This document shows positions 26,721 through 34,635 of a DNA stretch of 64,000 nucleotides, one piece after another (the first letter of the stretch is position 1; every line of letters begins with the position of its first letter). The position numbers and the translations under genes were made by a program. This DNA is from Sanyastnella coralliicola (GTDB lineage: Bacteria; Bacteroidota; Bacteroidia; Flavobacteriales_D; Sanyastnellaceae). The notes under the pieces were generated by a model. It did not search any database. It saw only the letters and a list, made by a program, of their open reading frames with translations, and was not told the origin of the DNA. The stretch covers positions 3,179,501 through 3,243,500 of the forward strand of contig NZ_CP132543.1 of NCBI RefSeq assembly GCF_030845195.1, written 5' to 3'.

Positions 26721-26846
26721 GCGTCAAAGGTCATAATTATCCGTGTGCAAAATTCCGAGTGAACAATTAGAGATGCAATGCCCTTTTTAAGGTAATTTGA
26801 ATCAATGATTTAAGGGAGTTCTAGCAATCGATCCGAACACCCTGCT

Positions 26847-26854
26847 TATCTTTG
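26847..26854 (+). promoter_or_regulatory. -7 promoter element before the membrane protein/cytochrome c pair
   Basis: TATCTTTG, perfect TAnnTTTG, ends 6 nt before the ATG at 26861. Confidence 0.6.
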
Positions 26855-26860
26855 CGCCCA

Positions 26861-27310
26861 ATGGAAACAGGACTTCAACACATGCACAGTGCCCTCAGAT
26901 GGGTTATTCTCGTGCTTCTCGTACTCTCAATTGTTCGTGCTTACGCAGCTAGCAGCAGTGGCAAGCCTTTCGCAAGCATCAAGAAACTCGCCATGTTCAC
27001 AATGATCGGGTTGCACATTCAGTTGCTCATTGGTTTGGCTTTGTACTTCCTCAAAGGATGGGCTGGTCAATGGGGAACGGAAGGAATGATGTCGAATACC
27101 CTTCTGCGTTTCTTCACTATGGAGCACTTGCTTTTGATGATCTTGGCTATTGCTGTGGCAACGATGGGTTACTCAGGAGCAAAGCGCAAAACAGACGATA
27201 AGAAAGCGAACAAACGCGTATTTGTCTTTTACCTCATCGCGTTGATTCTGATTTTGGCTGGTATTCCTTGGCCTTTCAGAAGCGGATTTGAAGCTTACGG
27301 ATGGTTCTAA
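26861..27310 (+). CDS. Four-TM membrane protein, cytochrome b-like
   Basis: 149 residues, ATG at 26861 preferred over a TTG at 26852 that lies inside the promoter element. Four predicted TM segments (WVILVLLVLSIVRAY, AMFTMIGLHIQLLIGLALYF, LLLMILAIAVATMGY, VFYLIALILILAGIPW) and histidines at the helix ends (LQHMHSALRW, MIGLHIQ, TMEHLLL) could bind heme. Similar Bacteroidota proteins are annotated as cytochrome B. The last 10 bp overlap the start of the cytochrome c lipoprotein, suggesting that they form an electron-transfer pair. The heme content is not proven by sequence. Confidence 0.65.
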   Translation: METGLQHMHSALRWVILVLLVLSIVRAYAASSSGKPFASIKKLAMFTMIGLHIQLLIGLALYFLKGWAGQWGTEGMMSNTLLRFFTMEHLLLMILAIAVATMGYSGAKRKTDDKKANKRVFVFYLIALILILAGIPWPFRSGFEAYGWF

Positions 27311-27630
27311 GAAAACTCTTTCTTTGTCTGCCTGTGGCTCTACTTTTCGCCTGCGGCGGAAATGATAAGCCAACAGCTGCAGACTTTGAGTCGACTGTCT
27401 CAGAAGCCGACGCTCAGAAGATCTACACCATGAAGTGTGCCCTCTGCCACGGAGCAGACGGTAAGCTCATGATTAGCGGTGCTCCTGACCTTACGAAGAG
27501 CACCAAGACTTTCGAAGAGCGTGTCGCACTCATTACCTACGGAAAAGGCACGATGCCTCCGCAAAAAGAAGTCTTGTCTACTGCTGAAATCAAAGCCGTA
27601 GCAAAGTATATCGAAGCTTTTACTGAATAA
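27301..27630 (+). CDS. Small cytochrome c lipoprotein
   Basis: 109 residues. Lipobox LLFACGG gives a lipid-anchored Cys at about 18. A single heme c site, KCALCHGADGKLM, lies at about residue 45, and the distal methionine is in YGKGTMPPQ, followed by the typical C-terminal helix IKAVAKYIEAF. It is a class I cytochrome c that probably shuttles electrons in the periplasm. It overlaps the upstream membrane protein by 10 bp and sits 6 bp before hflX, so hflX may be read through from the same promoter. Confidence 0.88.
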   Translation: MVLRKLFLCLPVALLFACGGNDKPTAADFESTVSEADAQKIYTMKCALCHGADGKLMISGAPDLTKSTKTFEERVALITYGKGTMPPQKEVLSTAEIKAVAKYIEAFTE

Positions 27631-27636
27631 GCCGCA

Positions 27637-28842
27637 ATGGCACAGATGATCGAAACGAAAAAGGACCAAGAGACCTGTGTGCTCGTTGGTTTGGTAACGA
27701 AATCCCAACGCAAGGAGCATTTGGAAGAATACCTTGACGAGCTGGAATTCCTTGCTAAAACGGCTGATGCTCATTGCCTTGCACGCTTTACTCAATCACT
27801 CGAACACCCTGACAACAAAACTTTTGTTGGAAAAGGGAAACTAGAAGAAATCAGAGAGTTCTGCCATGATCGTAAAATCGACATGGTTATCTTCGACGAT
27901 GAGTTGAGCCCTACGCAGCTTCGAAACATTGAACGTGAGATCAAGGATGTAAAGGTTCTTGATCGTAGCAACCTTATCCTTGACATCTTCGCTTCCCGTG
28001 CGCGTACCGCCCATGCGAAGACTCAGGTGGAATTGGCACAATATCAATACCTCTTGCCGCGTCTGACGAACATGTGGACCCACCTTCAGAAGCAGAAAGG
28101 GGGTATCGGAATGAAAGGACCTGGGGAAAAGGAGATCGAGACTGACCGTCGTATCATTCGCGATAAGATTTCAGCGTTGAAGAAAGACCTCGCTCAAATC
28201 GATAAGCAAAAGGCGACGCAACGCGGAAATCGCGGAGCCATGGTACGCGTAGCCCTCGTTGGATACACGAACGTAGGGAAGTCTACGCTCATGAACATTC
28301 TGGCGAAGAGCAAGGTGATGGCTGAGAACAAACTCTTCGCGACCCTCGATACGACGGTGCGAAAGGTGGTGCTTCAGAACCTACCTTTCCTTCTTTCAGA
28401 TACGGTAGGTTTCATTCGTAAACTACCTCACCAATTGATTGAGTCGTTCAAGTCAACCTTGGATGAAACGCGTGAGTCGGACATTCTGGTTCACGTAGTA
28501 GACGTGTCACACCCGAACTTTGAAGATCAAATGGCAACGGTGAGTGACACGTTGAACGACATTGGTTCTGGAACAAAGCCAACAATCGTGGTCTTCAATA
28601 AGATCGATGCCCTTGAATTTCCGAACCCTGATGATGTAGAGCCGAACTTCGACGAAGACAATCCAACCATCTTCAACTTGGAGGATTTGAAGCGCACCTG
28701 GATGGCAAAACACAGTGATCTAGAGGTGGTTTTCATCTCAGCACAAGAGCGTACGAACCTTGAAGAACTGAGAGACGTACTCTATGAAAAAGTGAAAGTG
28801 ATTCATCAGGAACGCTATCCTTACAACAACTTCCTTTATTAA
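27637..28842 (+). CDS. hflX: GTPase HflX
   Basis: 401 residues. HflX is a ribosome-associated GTPase that splits stalled 70S ribosomes under stress. It has the N-terminal HflX domain (VLVGLVTKSQ ... IDMVIFDDELSPTQLRNIE), the glycine-rich GMKGPGEKEIETDRR linker, and the G domain with G1 VGYTNVGKSTLMN, G2/G3 TLDTTVRKV and DTVGFIRKLP, and G4 FNKIDALE. The start is the ATG at 27637; MIETKK at 27646 is an alternative. No hfq neighbour, as is normal in Bacteroidota. Confidence 0.96.
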   Translation: MAQMIETKKDQETCVLVGLVTKSQRKEHLEEYLDELEFLAKTADAHCLARFTQSLEHPDNKTFVGKGKLEEIREFCHDRKIDMVIFDDELSPTQLRNIEREIKDVKVLDRSNLILDIFASRARTAHAKTQVELAQYQYLLPRLTNMWTHLQKQKGGIGMKGPGEKEIETDRRIIRDKISALKKDLAQIDKQKATQRGNRGAMVRVALVGYTNVGKSTLMNILAKSKVMAENKLFATLDTTVRKVVLQNLPFLLSDTVGFIRKLPHQLIESFKSTLDETRESDILVHVVDVSHPNFEDQMATVSDTLNDIGSGTKPTIVVFNKIDALEFPNPDDVEPNFDEDNPTIFNLEDLKRTWMAKHSDLEVVFISAQERTNLEELRDVLYEKVKVIHQERYPYNNFLY

Positions 28843-28871
28843 TTGCTTGGAGCTTAAAGCTCTATCGTCTA

Positions 28872-28879
28872 TATCTTTG
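28872..28879 (+). promoter_or_regulatory. -7 promoter element of rbfA
   Basis: TATCTTTG, perfect TAnnTTTG, ends 4 nt before the ATG at 28884; a TTG at 28847-28849 is spaced 22 bp upstream. Confidence 0.65.
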
Positions 28880-28883
28880 CATA

Positions 28884-29222
28884 ATGGCAGGAATCCGTCA
28901 GGAAAAAATCGCAAGCCTTTTGAAGCGAGAACTCGCTCAATTCTTCCAACGTGAGTCATCATTCATGTTTGGAGGAAGGTTCATTACTGTGACCATCGTT
29001 CGTATGTCACCAGACCTTGGCGTGGCCAAAGTCTACCTCAGCTTCATGGCTTCCAAAGATCCTAAAGGCGACCTAGAAGCAGTTTCAGGTCAAGCTTGGC
29101 TCATCAGAAAAAAGCTCGCTGAAACGGTTGGTAAGCAATTACGTAGAATGCCAGAGCTGCAGTTCTATGTAGATGATAGTCTTGATTACTACGACGACAT
29201 CGACCGACTGCTCAACTCGTAA
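28884..29222 (+). CDS. rbfA: Ribosome-binding factor A
   Basis: 112 residues with the KH-like RbfA fold. It is needed for maturation of the 30S subunit and 16S rRNA processing. Recognisable stretches are ASLLKRELAQFFQRE, VRMSPDLGVAKVYLSF and LRRMPELQFYVDDSLDYYDD. It heads a plus-strand unit with the methyltransferase (3 bp later) and the FtsX-type permease, an order also seen in other Bacteroidota as far as I recall. Confidence 0.93.
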   Translation: MAGIRQEKIASLLKRELAQFFQRESSFMFGGRFITVTIVRMSPDLGVAKVYLSFMASKDPKGDLEAVSGQAWLIRKKLAETVGKQLRRMPELQFYVDDSLDYYDDIDRLLNS

Positions 29223-29225
29223 GCA

Positions 29226-30011
29226 ATGCACACCGAAGAGATCCGAACATCAGTATCCCAGATTTGTGGGCGCTCACCTATTCTAAGGAGAGGGCTTTTT
29301 CACATCATGGACTGGTTGACGGTGAAAAGCTGGCACGTTCGCCGCGAACTTCGGAAGTGGATGCGTAATGCTCCAGACAAAGCACACATCCTCGATGCCG
29401 GAACAGGTTTCGGGCACAATGCTTATTGGCTTAGTTGCCAGCGCGACAAGTACAGCGTGCTTGCCATCGATCAAAAGCAAAGCCATGTGTGTTCTGGGAA
29501 TGCCTTTGTAAGAGACACAAAACGCAAGAACCTACTTTTCCGCACCATGTCTATTGAAGAGTTGGAGGCTGACGAAGCATTCGATCTCATCTTGTGCACT
29601 GAAACTTTGGAGAAGGTCGAAAACGACGAATCAGCCGTAGAGCACATGCATGGAGCTCTGAAAGATGGTGGACTCATGATCACAACGGTCAACCGCAAGT
29701 TCAAAGCGAAGTGCGAAAAGGGTGATGATTTTAGTCGTCCGGGTTACCAAATCGAGGAGATTAAAAAGATGCTGAAGGAGTCAGGCTTTCATCATGTCAA
29801 AGCTCACTTCACGGGCGGTAAAGCTGGCCAATGGGCGCAACGACTTGGGGTAACCCTTCCACTGCGTTTGTTGCGTATGTCGCGTCTATTTTTGCTGATC
29901 CTTCCTTTCTATTTCATTTTGGCGATTCCAACGGCCATTATTTTGAACTGGCTTGATAGCCATACTGCCCATCTTTCCGGAGAAGGCATCATCCTCCTCG
30001 CAAGAAAGTAG
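29226..30011 (+). CDS. Class I SAM-dependent methyltransferase with a C-terminal membrane segment
   Basis: 261 residues. The SAM-binding motif I is HILDAGTGFGHNAYWLS (about residues 56-72), motif II surrounds YSVLAIDQKQ, and the later FDLILCTETLEKVENDESAV and LKDGGLMITTVN fit a Methyltransf_11/25 fold. A hydrophobic stretch of about 25 residues (LFLLILPFYFILAIPTAIIL) near residues 220-240 could anchor it to the membrane, pointing to a lipid or quinone-like substrate. It starts 3 bp after rbfA and is followed after 33 bp by the permease gene. The substrate is unknown. Confidence 0.82.
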   Translation: MHTEEIRTSVSQICGRSPILRRGLFHIMDWLTVKSWHVRRELRKWMRNAPDKAHILDAGTGFGHNAYWLSCQRDKYSVLAIDQKQSHVCSGNAFVRDTKRKNLLFRTMSIEELEADEAFDLILCTETLEKVENDESAVEHMHGALKDGGLMITTVNRKFKAKCEKGDDFSRPGYQIEEIKKMLKESGFHHVKAHFTGGKAGQWAQRLGVTLPLRLLRMSRLFLLILPFYFILAIPTAIILNWLDSHTAHLSGEGIILLARK

Positions 30012-30032
30012 GCGGATTCCACTACAAGGTCT

Positions 30033-30040
30033 TACCTTCG
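30033..30040 (+). promoter_or_regulatory. Possible -7 element before the FtsX-type permease
   Basis: TACCTTCG (one mismatch to TAnnTTTG) ends 4 nt before the GTG start at 30045. Confidence 0.4.
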
Positions 30041-30044
30041 GCTC

Positions 30045-31256
30045 GTGAACGTACCATTCTTTATTTCCAGGAGATATCTGTTCTCAAAGAAGTCAAGAAA
30101 CATCATCAATGTCATTTCCGGCATTTCGATGCTGGTAGTTGCTGCTGTGACCACAGCCATGATCACCATCCTTTCTGCCTTTAACGGAATTGAGAGTTTG
30201 GTGGCTGACCTATTCACCTCATTCGACGCTGAAATCACCGTTACTCCCGCAGAGGGTAAGGTCTTCGCAGCAAACGATTCACTGATCAACTACTTGCAAG
30301 TACTTCCGGAAGTAGACTACATCAGTCGAACCTTAGAAGACGATGTCATCATCCGCTACGACGGCCAACCAAGTGTGGCTACTTTGCTGGGGGTTGATAC
30401 CGTATTCAAGGAGGTAACAGACATTGAAGAAGTACTGGCCTACGGTGATTACAACCTAGATCGTGATGGCCTACCCTGCGCTATTACCGGCTATGGAATT
30501 CAGAGTGAGCTAGGCATCCCCTTCCATCCCGAAGATTACTCGATGATCACGCTTTCTGCACCTATTCGGGGCAAGAAATTGAGTCGTTATAAAGAGAAGG
30601 CGCTGAATACCATGCCTATTCTTATCAGTGCTGTTTTCAGTGTGAATGCAGAGTTAGACGTGAAGTATATCATTGCCCCTCTTGACTATGCCAAGGAGCT
30701 ATTTGATTACGATACTGAAGTGAGTCAGCTTTCTATCGCTATCGCGGAAGGGGTCCACCCTGAAGATGCAAAGGAGGTTGTCATGAATGCGCTAGGCGAA
30801 GGTTACCTCGTACAAACCCGCTACGACAAAAACGCACTGGTCCATCAGACGAACCGCTCTGAAAAGTGGGCCACCTTTTTGATCCTAGCTTTCATCATGA
30901 TCATTGCGGCCTTCAATATCATGGCTTCCTTGACCATGCTGATCATTGAGAAGCGTAAAGACATTTTCATCCTTCAGAGCTTTGGATTGACTGCTACAGA
31001 TATCCGCAGAATCTTCAGTAATCAGGGAATTCTCATCAACGTGATTGGAGCAGGAATTGGTCTCTTCCTCGGACTATCACTTTGCCTGTTGCAGCAATAC
31101 GTGGGCATCCTGAGATTGCAGGGGTCGATTGTTGAGTTCTACCCGGTCGAAATTCGATTCTTAGATGTGATTGGGGTGATGGCCACTGTCTTGATCATCG
31201 GCTCGGTCTTCTCGAGCTTTATGGTTCGCTACCTGATCAAGCGCTTTGCGCAGTAA
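30045..31256 (+). CDS. FtsX/LolC-E family ABC transporter permease
   Basis: 403 residues from a GTG. N-terminal FISRRYLFSKKSRNIINVIS is the characteristic opening of LolC/LolE-type permeases. TM1 follows (SMLVVAAVTTAMITILSAFN), then a large periplasmic domain (residues about 45-265). Three C-terminal TM helices come last (FLILAFIMIIAAFNIMAS, GILINVIGAGIGLFLGLSL, IGVMATVLIIGSVFSSF). Such permeases extract outer-membrane lipoproteins, with LolD as the ATPase, which is not encoded nearby. The last 20 bp overlap the 3' end of dusB in convergent orientation. Confidence 0.85.
   Translation: MNVPFFISRRYLFSKKSRNIINVISGISMLVVAAVTTAMITILSAFNGIESLVADLFTSFDAEITVTPAEGKVFAANDSLINYLQVLPEVDYISRTLEDDVIIRYDGQPSVATLLGVDTVFKEVTDIEEVLAYGDYNLDRDGLPCAITGYGIQSELGIPFHPEDYSMITLSAPIRGKKLSRYKEKALNTMPILISAVFSVNAELDVKYIIAPLDYAKELFDYDTEVSQLSIAIAEGVHPEDAKEVVMNALGEGYLVQTRYDKNALVHQTNRSEKWATFLILAFIMIIAAFNIMASLTMLIIEKRKDIFILQSFGLTATDIRRIFSNQGILINVIGAGIGLFLGLSLCLLQQYVGILRLQGSIVEFYPVEIRFLDVIGVMATVLIIGSVFSSFMVRYLIKRFAQ
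30737..30749 (+). repeat. Dispersed word CGCTATCGCGGAA
   Basis: T variant inside the permease gene, read as AIAE. Confidence 0.85.
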
Positions 31257-32241
31257 AATCAAAATCTTTGAAGAGCTCTCGAATCTCTTCCAACTTCCCT
31301 AGAATATCAGGAACTGTATCCAAGGTGACGAGAGCTAATCGGTGATCTTTAAAATGTGGAATGCCTTTGAAGTAATTCGCGTAATGACGACGCATCTCCA
31401 CGATTCCAAGGCGTTCACCTTTCCATTCCACACCCATCTCGAAGTGCTGGCGGGCAGCATCTACACGATCTGAAATGGATGGAGGAGCCAAGTGCTCCCC
31501 GGTCTTCATGAAGTGCTTAATCTGATTGAACACCCACGGATTACCAATGCTGGCACGTCCGATCATGATGCCATCTACTCCCCAACGGTCACGGTATTCA
31601 ACGGCGCGTTCTGGTGAATCAACGTCTCCATTTCCGAACACAGGAATCTGCATGCGGGGGTTGTTCTTCACCTCAGAGATCAAGGTCCAATCAGCGTCAC
31701 CCTTGTACATCTGCTTTCGCGTACGTCCGTGAATGGAGATGGCTTTGATGCCCACATCTTGCAGACGTTCAGCTACTTCAACAATGTACTTGGTGTCTTC
31801 GTCCCATCCGAGACGGGTCTTCACTGTGACCGGAAGTTTTGTCGACTTGACAATCTCACTCGTCATCGACACCATCTTCGGAATATCTTGGAGGATACCA
31901 GCTCCTGCACCTTTACAGGCTACCTTCTTCACCGGACAACCATAATTGATATCGATGATGTCTGGATTGGCTGACTCCGTGATCTCCGTAGCACGCTTCA
32001 TTGACTCAATGTCGCTCCCGAAGATTTGGATCCCTACGGGACGTTCGTATTCGAAGATATCGAGCTTCTGAACACTTTTGGCTGCATCGCGGATCAATCC
32101 CTCCGAAGAAATAAACTCCGTGTACATCACGTCTGCTCCGTGCTTCTTACAAAGCGCGCGGAACGGCGGATCACTCACGTCTTCCATCGGAGCGAGTAGC
32201 AGAGGAAATTCCCCGATCTCTATGTCTGCGATTTTCACCAT
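31237..32241 (-). CDS. dusB: tRNA-dihydrouridine synthase B
   Basis: 334 residues. Flavoenzyme reducing uridines in the tRNA D-loop with FMN and NADPH. The Dus family motifs are LLLAPMEDVSDPPFRALCKK, DIINYGCPVKKVACKGAGAG (catalytic Cys in the GCP motif), TVKTRLGWD, ISIHGRTRKQMYKG and VFGNGDVDSPERA, and the helical C-terminal domain follows. The VKKV and GAG pattern fits DusB. The start is the ATG at 32241, with a perfect TAAATTTG at 32267-32274 on the minus strand, 25 nt upstream. The 3' end overlaps the permease gene by 20 bp tail to tail. Confidence 0.94.
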   Translation of the reverse strand: MVKIADIEIGEFPLLLAPMEDVSDPPFRALCKKHGADVMYTEFISSEGLIRDAAKSVQKLDIFEYERPVGIQIFGSDIESMKRATEITESANPDIIDINYGCPVKKVACKGAGAGILQDIPKMVSMTSEIVKSTKLPVTVKTRLGWDEDTKYIVEVAERLQDVGIKAISIHGRTRKQMYKGDADWTLISEVKNNPRMQIPVFGNGDVDSPERAVEYRDRWGVDGIMIGRASIGNPWVFNQIKHFMKTGEHLAPPSISDRVDAARQHFEMGVEWKGERLGIVEMRRHYANYFKGIPHFKDHRLALVTLDTVPDILGKLEEIRELFKDFDFTAQSA

Positions 32242-32266
32242 CCAAGTAAATTGGCCAAATTCGAAG

Positions 32267-32274
32267 CAAATTTA
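32267..32274 (-). promoter_or_regulatory. -7 promoter element of dusB
   Basis: TAAATTTG on the minus strand, perfect TAnnTTTG, 25 nt before the dusB ATG. Confidence 0.6.
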
Positions 32275-32317
32275 CGAAATACCTTCCCTCGAAGTGATAC
32301 GAACGGTCTTTAGAACG

Positions 32318-33268
32318 ATGAATCCAGTCATGAAGATCATGATGCTGTTCTGCATTGTGCTCATGATGATCTCTGTGTCAGTGGCTGTTGGGGGCGTTAT
32401 CGCCACCTCCACCTGCGGCATGAGCATGGACGATCTCACGAAGATTATGGAAGGTGTGAATGAAGATTGGGGGCCATGCAGCCTGCGCGTAATGAACGCA
32501 GCCAATCAACTGGTTGGGTTCTTCGGAGCGGCTATCCTATTCGGGATTCTTTTTGGGTGGAAGTCGATCAACCGTTTTATGACGGGTCGTCCGGCGTTGA
32601 CGATTCTATTGGTTCCCATCCTTGCCTTTTTCTCGTTCCCATTGATTGATGCGGCTTATCAAATCAACCTGGCCCTCATCCCAGAAGGCGGTTGGATCGA
32701 AGAGCTTTTCAAACCAATGGAAGAGTCGGCGGCACAAGCCACCGAGGCACTCTTAGCGGGTACATCGACCACAGACCTACTCTTGAATTTATTTGTGATC
32801 GCCTTCCTACCGGGGCTCTGTGAAGAGTTCTTATTCCGAGGAACCTTGATGCCGTTGATTGCAAAGTCAAGCAAGAACATCCACATTGGAATCTGGGTAA
32901 GCGCAGCCATCTTCAGCGCTGTACATATGCAGTTCTACGGCTTCTTACCACGCTTATTATTAGGTGTGTACTTCGGTTATTTGGTGATGGCTACTGGAAG
33001 TATTTGGACAGCCGTCTTTGCGCATTTCATCCACAATGGCTCCGCCGCAGTTGCCCATTTCTATGCTGCCAAAAACAACTTGGATGTGGCACAGATGGAA
33101 GCTGAATCATATACATGGTTGAACGTGTTGGTTGCAGCGATCATCTTCTCATTGTTATTCTTTGCGATACTTCAACGTTCGAAATGGCCGAAGTTCAAAG
33201 AGGCGTATCTCGCCTATGAGACCATTGAGGATCACCTTCCTCCTCCCAAGCCTGCTGAAGAGGCTTAG
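32318..33268 (+). CDS. CPBP family intramembrane metalloprotease
   Basis: 316 residues from the ATG at 32318; a GTG at 32294 is also possible, and the long frame upstream is antisense to dusB and was not used. The CPBP (CAAX protease/Abi) motifs are LPGLCEEFLFRGTLMPLI (EExxxR), AAIFSAVHMQFYGFLPRLLL (FxxxH) and TAVFAHFIHNGSAAVAHF (HxxxN). About six to eight TM segments are visible. The family includes Rce1-like prenyl proteases and immunity or maturation proteases; the substrate here is unknown. It ends in a 4-bp tail-to-tail overlap with ispD. Confidence 0.88.
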   Translation: MNPVMKIMMLFCIVLMMISVSVAVGGVIATSTCGMSMDDLTKIMEGVNEDWGPCSLRVMNAANQLVGFFGAAILFGILFGWKSINRFMTGRPALTILLVPILAFFSFPLIDAAYQINLALIPEGGWIEELFKPMEESAAQATEALLAGTSTTDLLLNLFVIAFLPGLCEEFLFRGTLMPLIAKSSKNIHIGIWVSAAIFSAVHMQFYGFLPRLLLGVYFGYLVMATGSIWTAVFAHFIHNGSAAVAHFYAAKNNLDVAQMEAESYTWLNVLVAAIIFSLLFFAILQRSKWPKFKEAYLAYETIEDHLPPPKPAEEA

Positions 33269-33921
33269 ATCAATCCTTCCAGCAATACTAGATCCATCGG
33301 AGAGGTCACTTTGATGTTCTCTACGTTCCCCTCGACCATGGTTACCGCTTTCCCAAGTGATTCGTATACACTCGCATCATCAGTAAAATGGGATTGGAAT
33401 CCGGCATCATAACCTCGGATCAATTCATCGTAACGGAAACACTGCGGTGTCTGAACCACTCGATAGTCTGCACGATCCACGTGGCTGTTTTGGTCTCCTT
33501 TAACCTGACGCAGGCTTTCATTCACCGCGATTACCGGCACCGCACCACCCTCCGATTCCGCGCTAGCGAAACAACGAGCAATGGTGTCAACGGAAACGAG
33601 CGGACGAACCGCATCATGAATAGCGACGAGACTGCCAGGAGCACAAGCTTTGAGGCCTTCGAGTACTGAATGAAAACGCTCCTTGCCGCCGTCAACCACG
33701 CGATGGGCAGGCAGATTGAACTGCTCGCACTCATTCTTCCAGTAATCTTGCCAATCGCTTGGCAATACGACGATCAATTCCATTTCCGGATCAAACGAAT
33801 GGAACACATTCAAGGTGTGACCAAGGATAGGAAGTCCTTTGACCACAATGAACTGCTTGGGTAAATCAGAGCCCATGCGCTTACCAATTCCTCCGGCGAC
33901 GATGATCGTGTGTCGTTTCAT
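33265..33921 (-). CDS. ispD: 2-C-methyl-D-erythritol 4-phosphate cytidylyltransferase
   Basis: 218 residues starting at the ATG 33921 (MKRHTIIVAGGIGKRMG); the frame continues 16 codons upstream into the sod terminator and was trimmed. The CTP-binding loop is VAGGIGKRMGSDLPKQF, and later motifs are DGGKERFHSVLEGL, VAIHDAVRPLVS, VQTPQCFRYDEL and FTDDASVYESLG. It catalyses the third step of the MEP isoprenoid pathway. A near-consensus TATTTTG lies 7 nt before the ATG, just downstream of the sod terminator. A copy of the 13-bp dispersed word sits in the middle, read as ASAE. Confidence 0.95.
   Translation of the reverse strand: MKRHTIIVAGGIGKRMGSDLPKQFIVVKGLPILGHTLNVFHSFDPEMELIVVLPSDWQDYWKNECEQFNLPAHRVVDGGKERFHSVLEGLKACAPGSLVAIHDAVRPLVSVDTIARCFASAESEGGAVPVIAVNESLRQVKGDQNSHVDRADYRVVQTPQCFRYDELIRGYDAGFQSHFTDDASVYESLGKAVTMVEGNVENIKVTSPMDLVLLEGLI
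33556..33568 (-). repeat. Dispersed word CGCTAGCGCGGAA
   Basis: Exact copy on the minus strand in ispD, read as ASAE. Confidence 0.9.
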
Positions 33922-33936
33922 ATGCTGCAAAATACA

Positions 33937-33963
33937 AAGAGGCCACCCAGTGGATGGCCTCTT
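33937..33963 (-). terminator. Terminator hairpin between sod and ispD
   Basis: AAGAGGCCA and TGGCCTCTT form a 9-bp stem with an extra CC/GG pair inside. On the minus strand it is followed by TGTATTTT, a weak U tract, after the sod stop. Confidence 0.65.
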
Positions 33964-33984
33964 CTGCAATTTTATATCAAAGGA

Positions 33985-34587
33985 TTACTTCGCAGCAGCG
34001 TAACGGCTTGCTACTTCGTCCCAGTTGATCACATTGAAGAACGCGCTGATGTAGTCAGGGCGACGGTTCTGGTAGTTCAGGTAGTAAGCGTGCTCCCAAA
34101 CGTCAAGACCTAGGATAGGTGTTCCACCACATCCAACTCCTGGCATCAGTGGGTTATCTTGATTCGCTGAAGAACATACTTCTAGCTCACCATTCTTTAC
34201 ACAAAGCCAAGCCCATCCTGAACCGAAGCGTGTAGCTGCAGCCTTTGAGAACTCTTCTTTGAATGCATCGAATGAACCGAACTTCGCATCAATCGCTGCA
34301 CCAAGGTCACCTGAAGGATTTCCTCCTCCGTTTGGAGACATTACTGACCAGAATAGGTTGTGGTTGTAGTAACCTCCACCGTTGTTACGAACACCTGTGT
34401 TATCACCAACATTCGCGCAGATATCTTCGATAGACATGTTTGCCATGTCAGTTCCTTCGATTGCTGCGTTCAATTTGCTTGTGTAGCCTGCATGGTGCTT
34501 CGAGTGGTGGATTTCCATGGTACGCGCATCCATGTGCGGTTCCAAAGCGTCATATGCGTAAGGCAGTTGTGGTAATTCAAAAGCCAT
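33985..34587 (-). CDS. sodA: Superoxide dismutase, Fe/Mn family (Mn-type signature)
   Basis: 200 residues. Dismutates superoxide to peroxide and oxygen. Metal ligands are visible: His in [12 protein letters not shown], His in [11 protein letters not shown], and Asp and His in [16 protein letters not shown]. The glutamine that hydrogen-bonds the metal-bound water is in [10 protein letters not shown], the position used by Mn-type enzymes, and the Fe-type Gln after NNAA is absent (NNGGGYYNH instead). I therefore favour Mn or a cambialistic enzyme. It has its own terminator and is 48 bp from the S41 gene upstream, so it could be read through. No export signal, so it is cytoplasmic. Confidence 0.93.
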   Translation of the reverse strand: MAFELPQLPYAYDALEPHMDARTMEIHHSKHHAGYTSKLNAAIEGTDMANMSIEDICANVGDNTGVRNNGGGYYNHNLFWSVMSPNGGGNPSGDLGAAIDAKFGSFDAFKEEFSKAAATRFGSGWAWLCVKNGELEVCSSANQDNPLMPGVGCGGTPILGLDVWEHAYYLNYQNRRPDYISAFFNVINWDEVASRYAAAK

Positions 34588-34635
34588 ATTTTCTGGATTT
34601 ATAAGGTTGATATTAGGGTTTAAGTGTCAAAAGTA

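Noticed and set aside
26721-26860. Fur box upstream of the imelysin locus
   Set aside because: No recognisable 19-bp palindromic Fur site was found by eye.
32078-32317. N-terminal extension of the CPBP protease by 80 codons
   Set aside because: These codons are antisense to dusB and its promoter; the membrane protein proper starts at 32318 or 32294.
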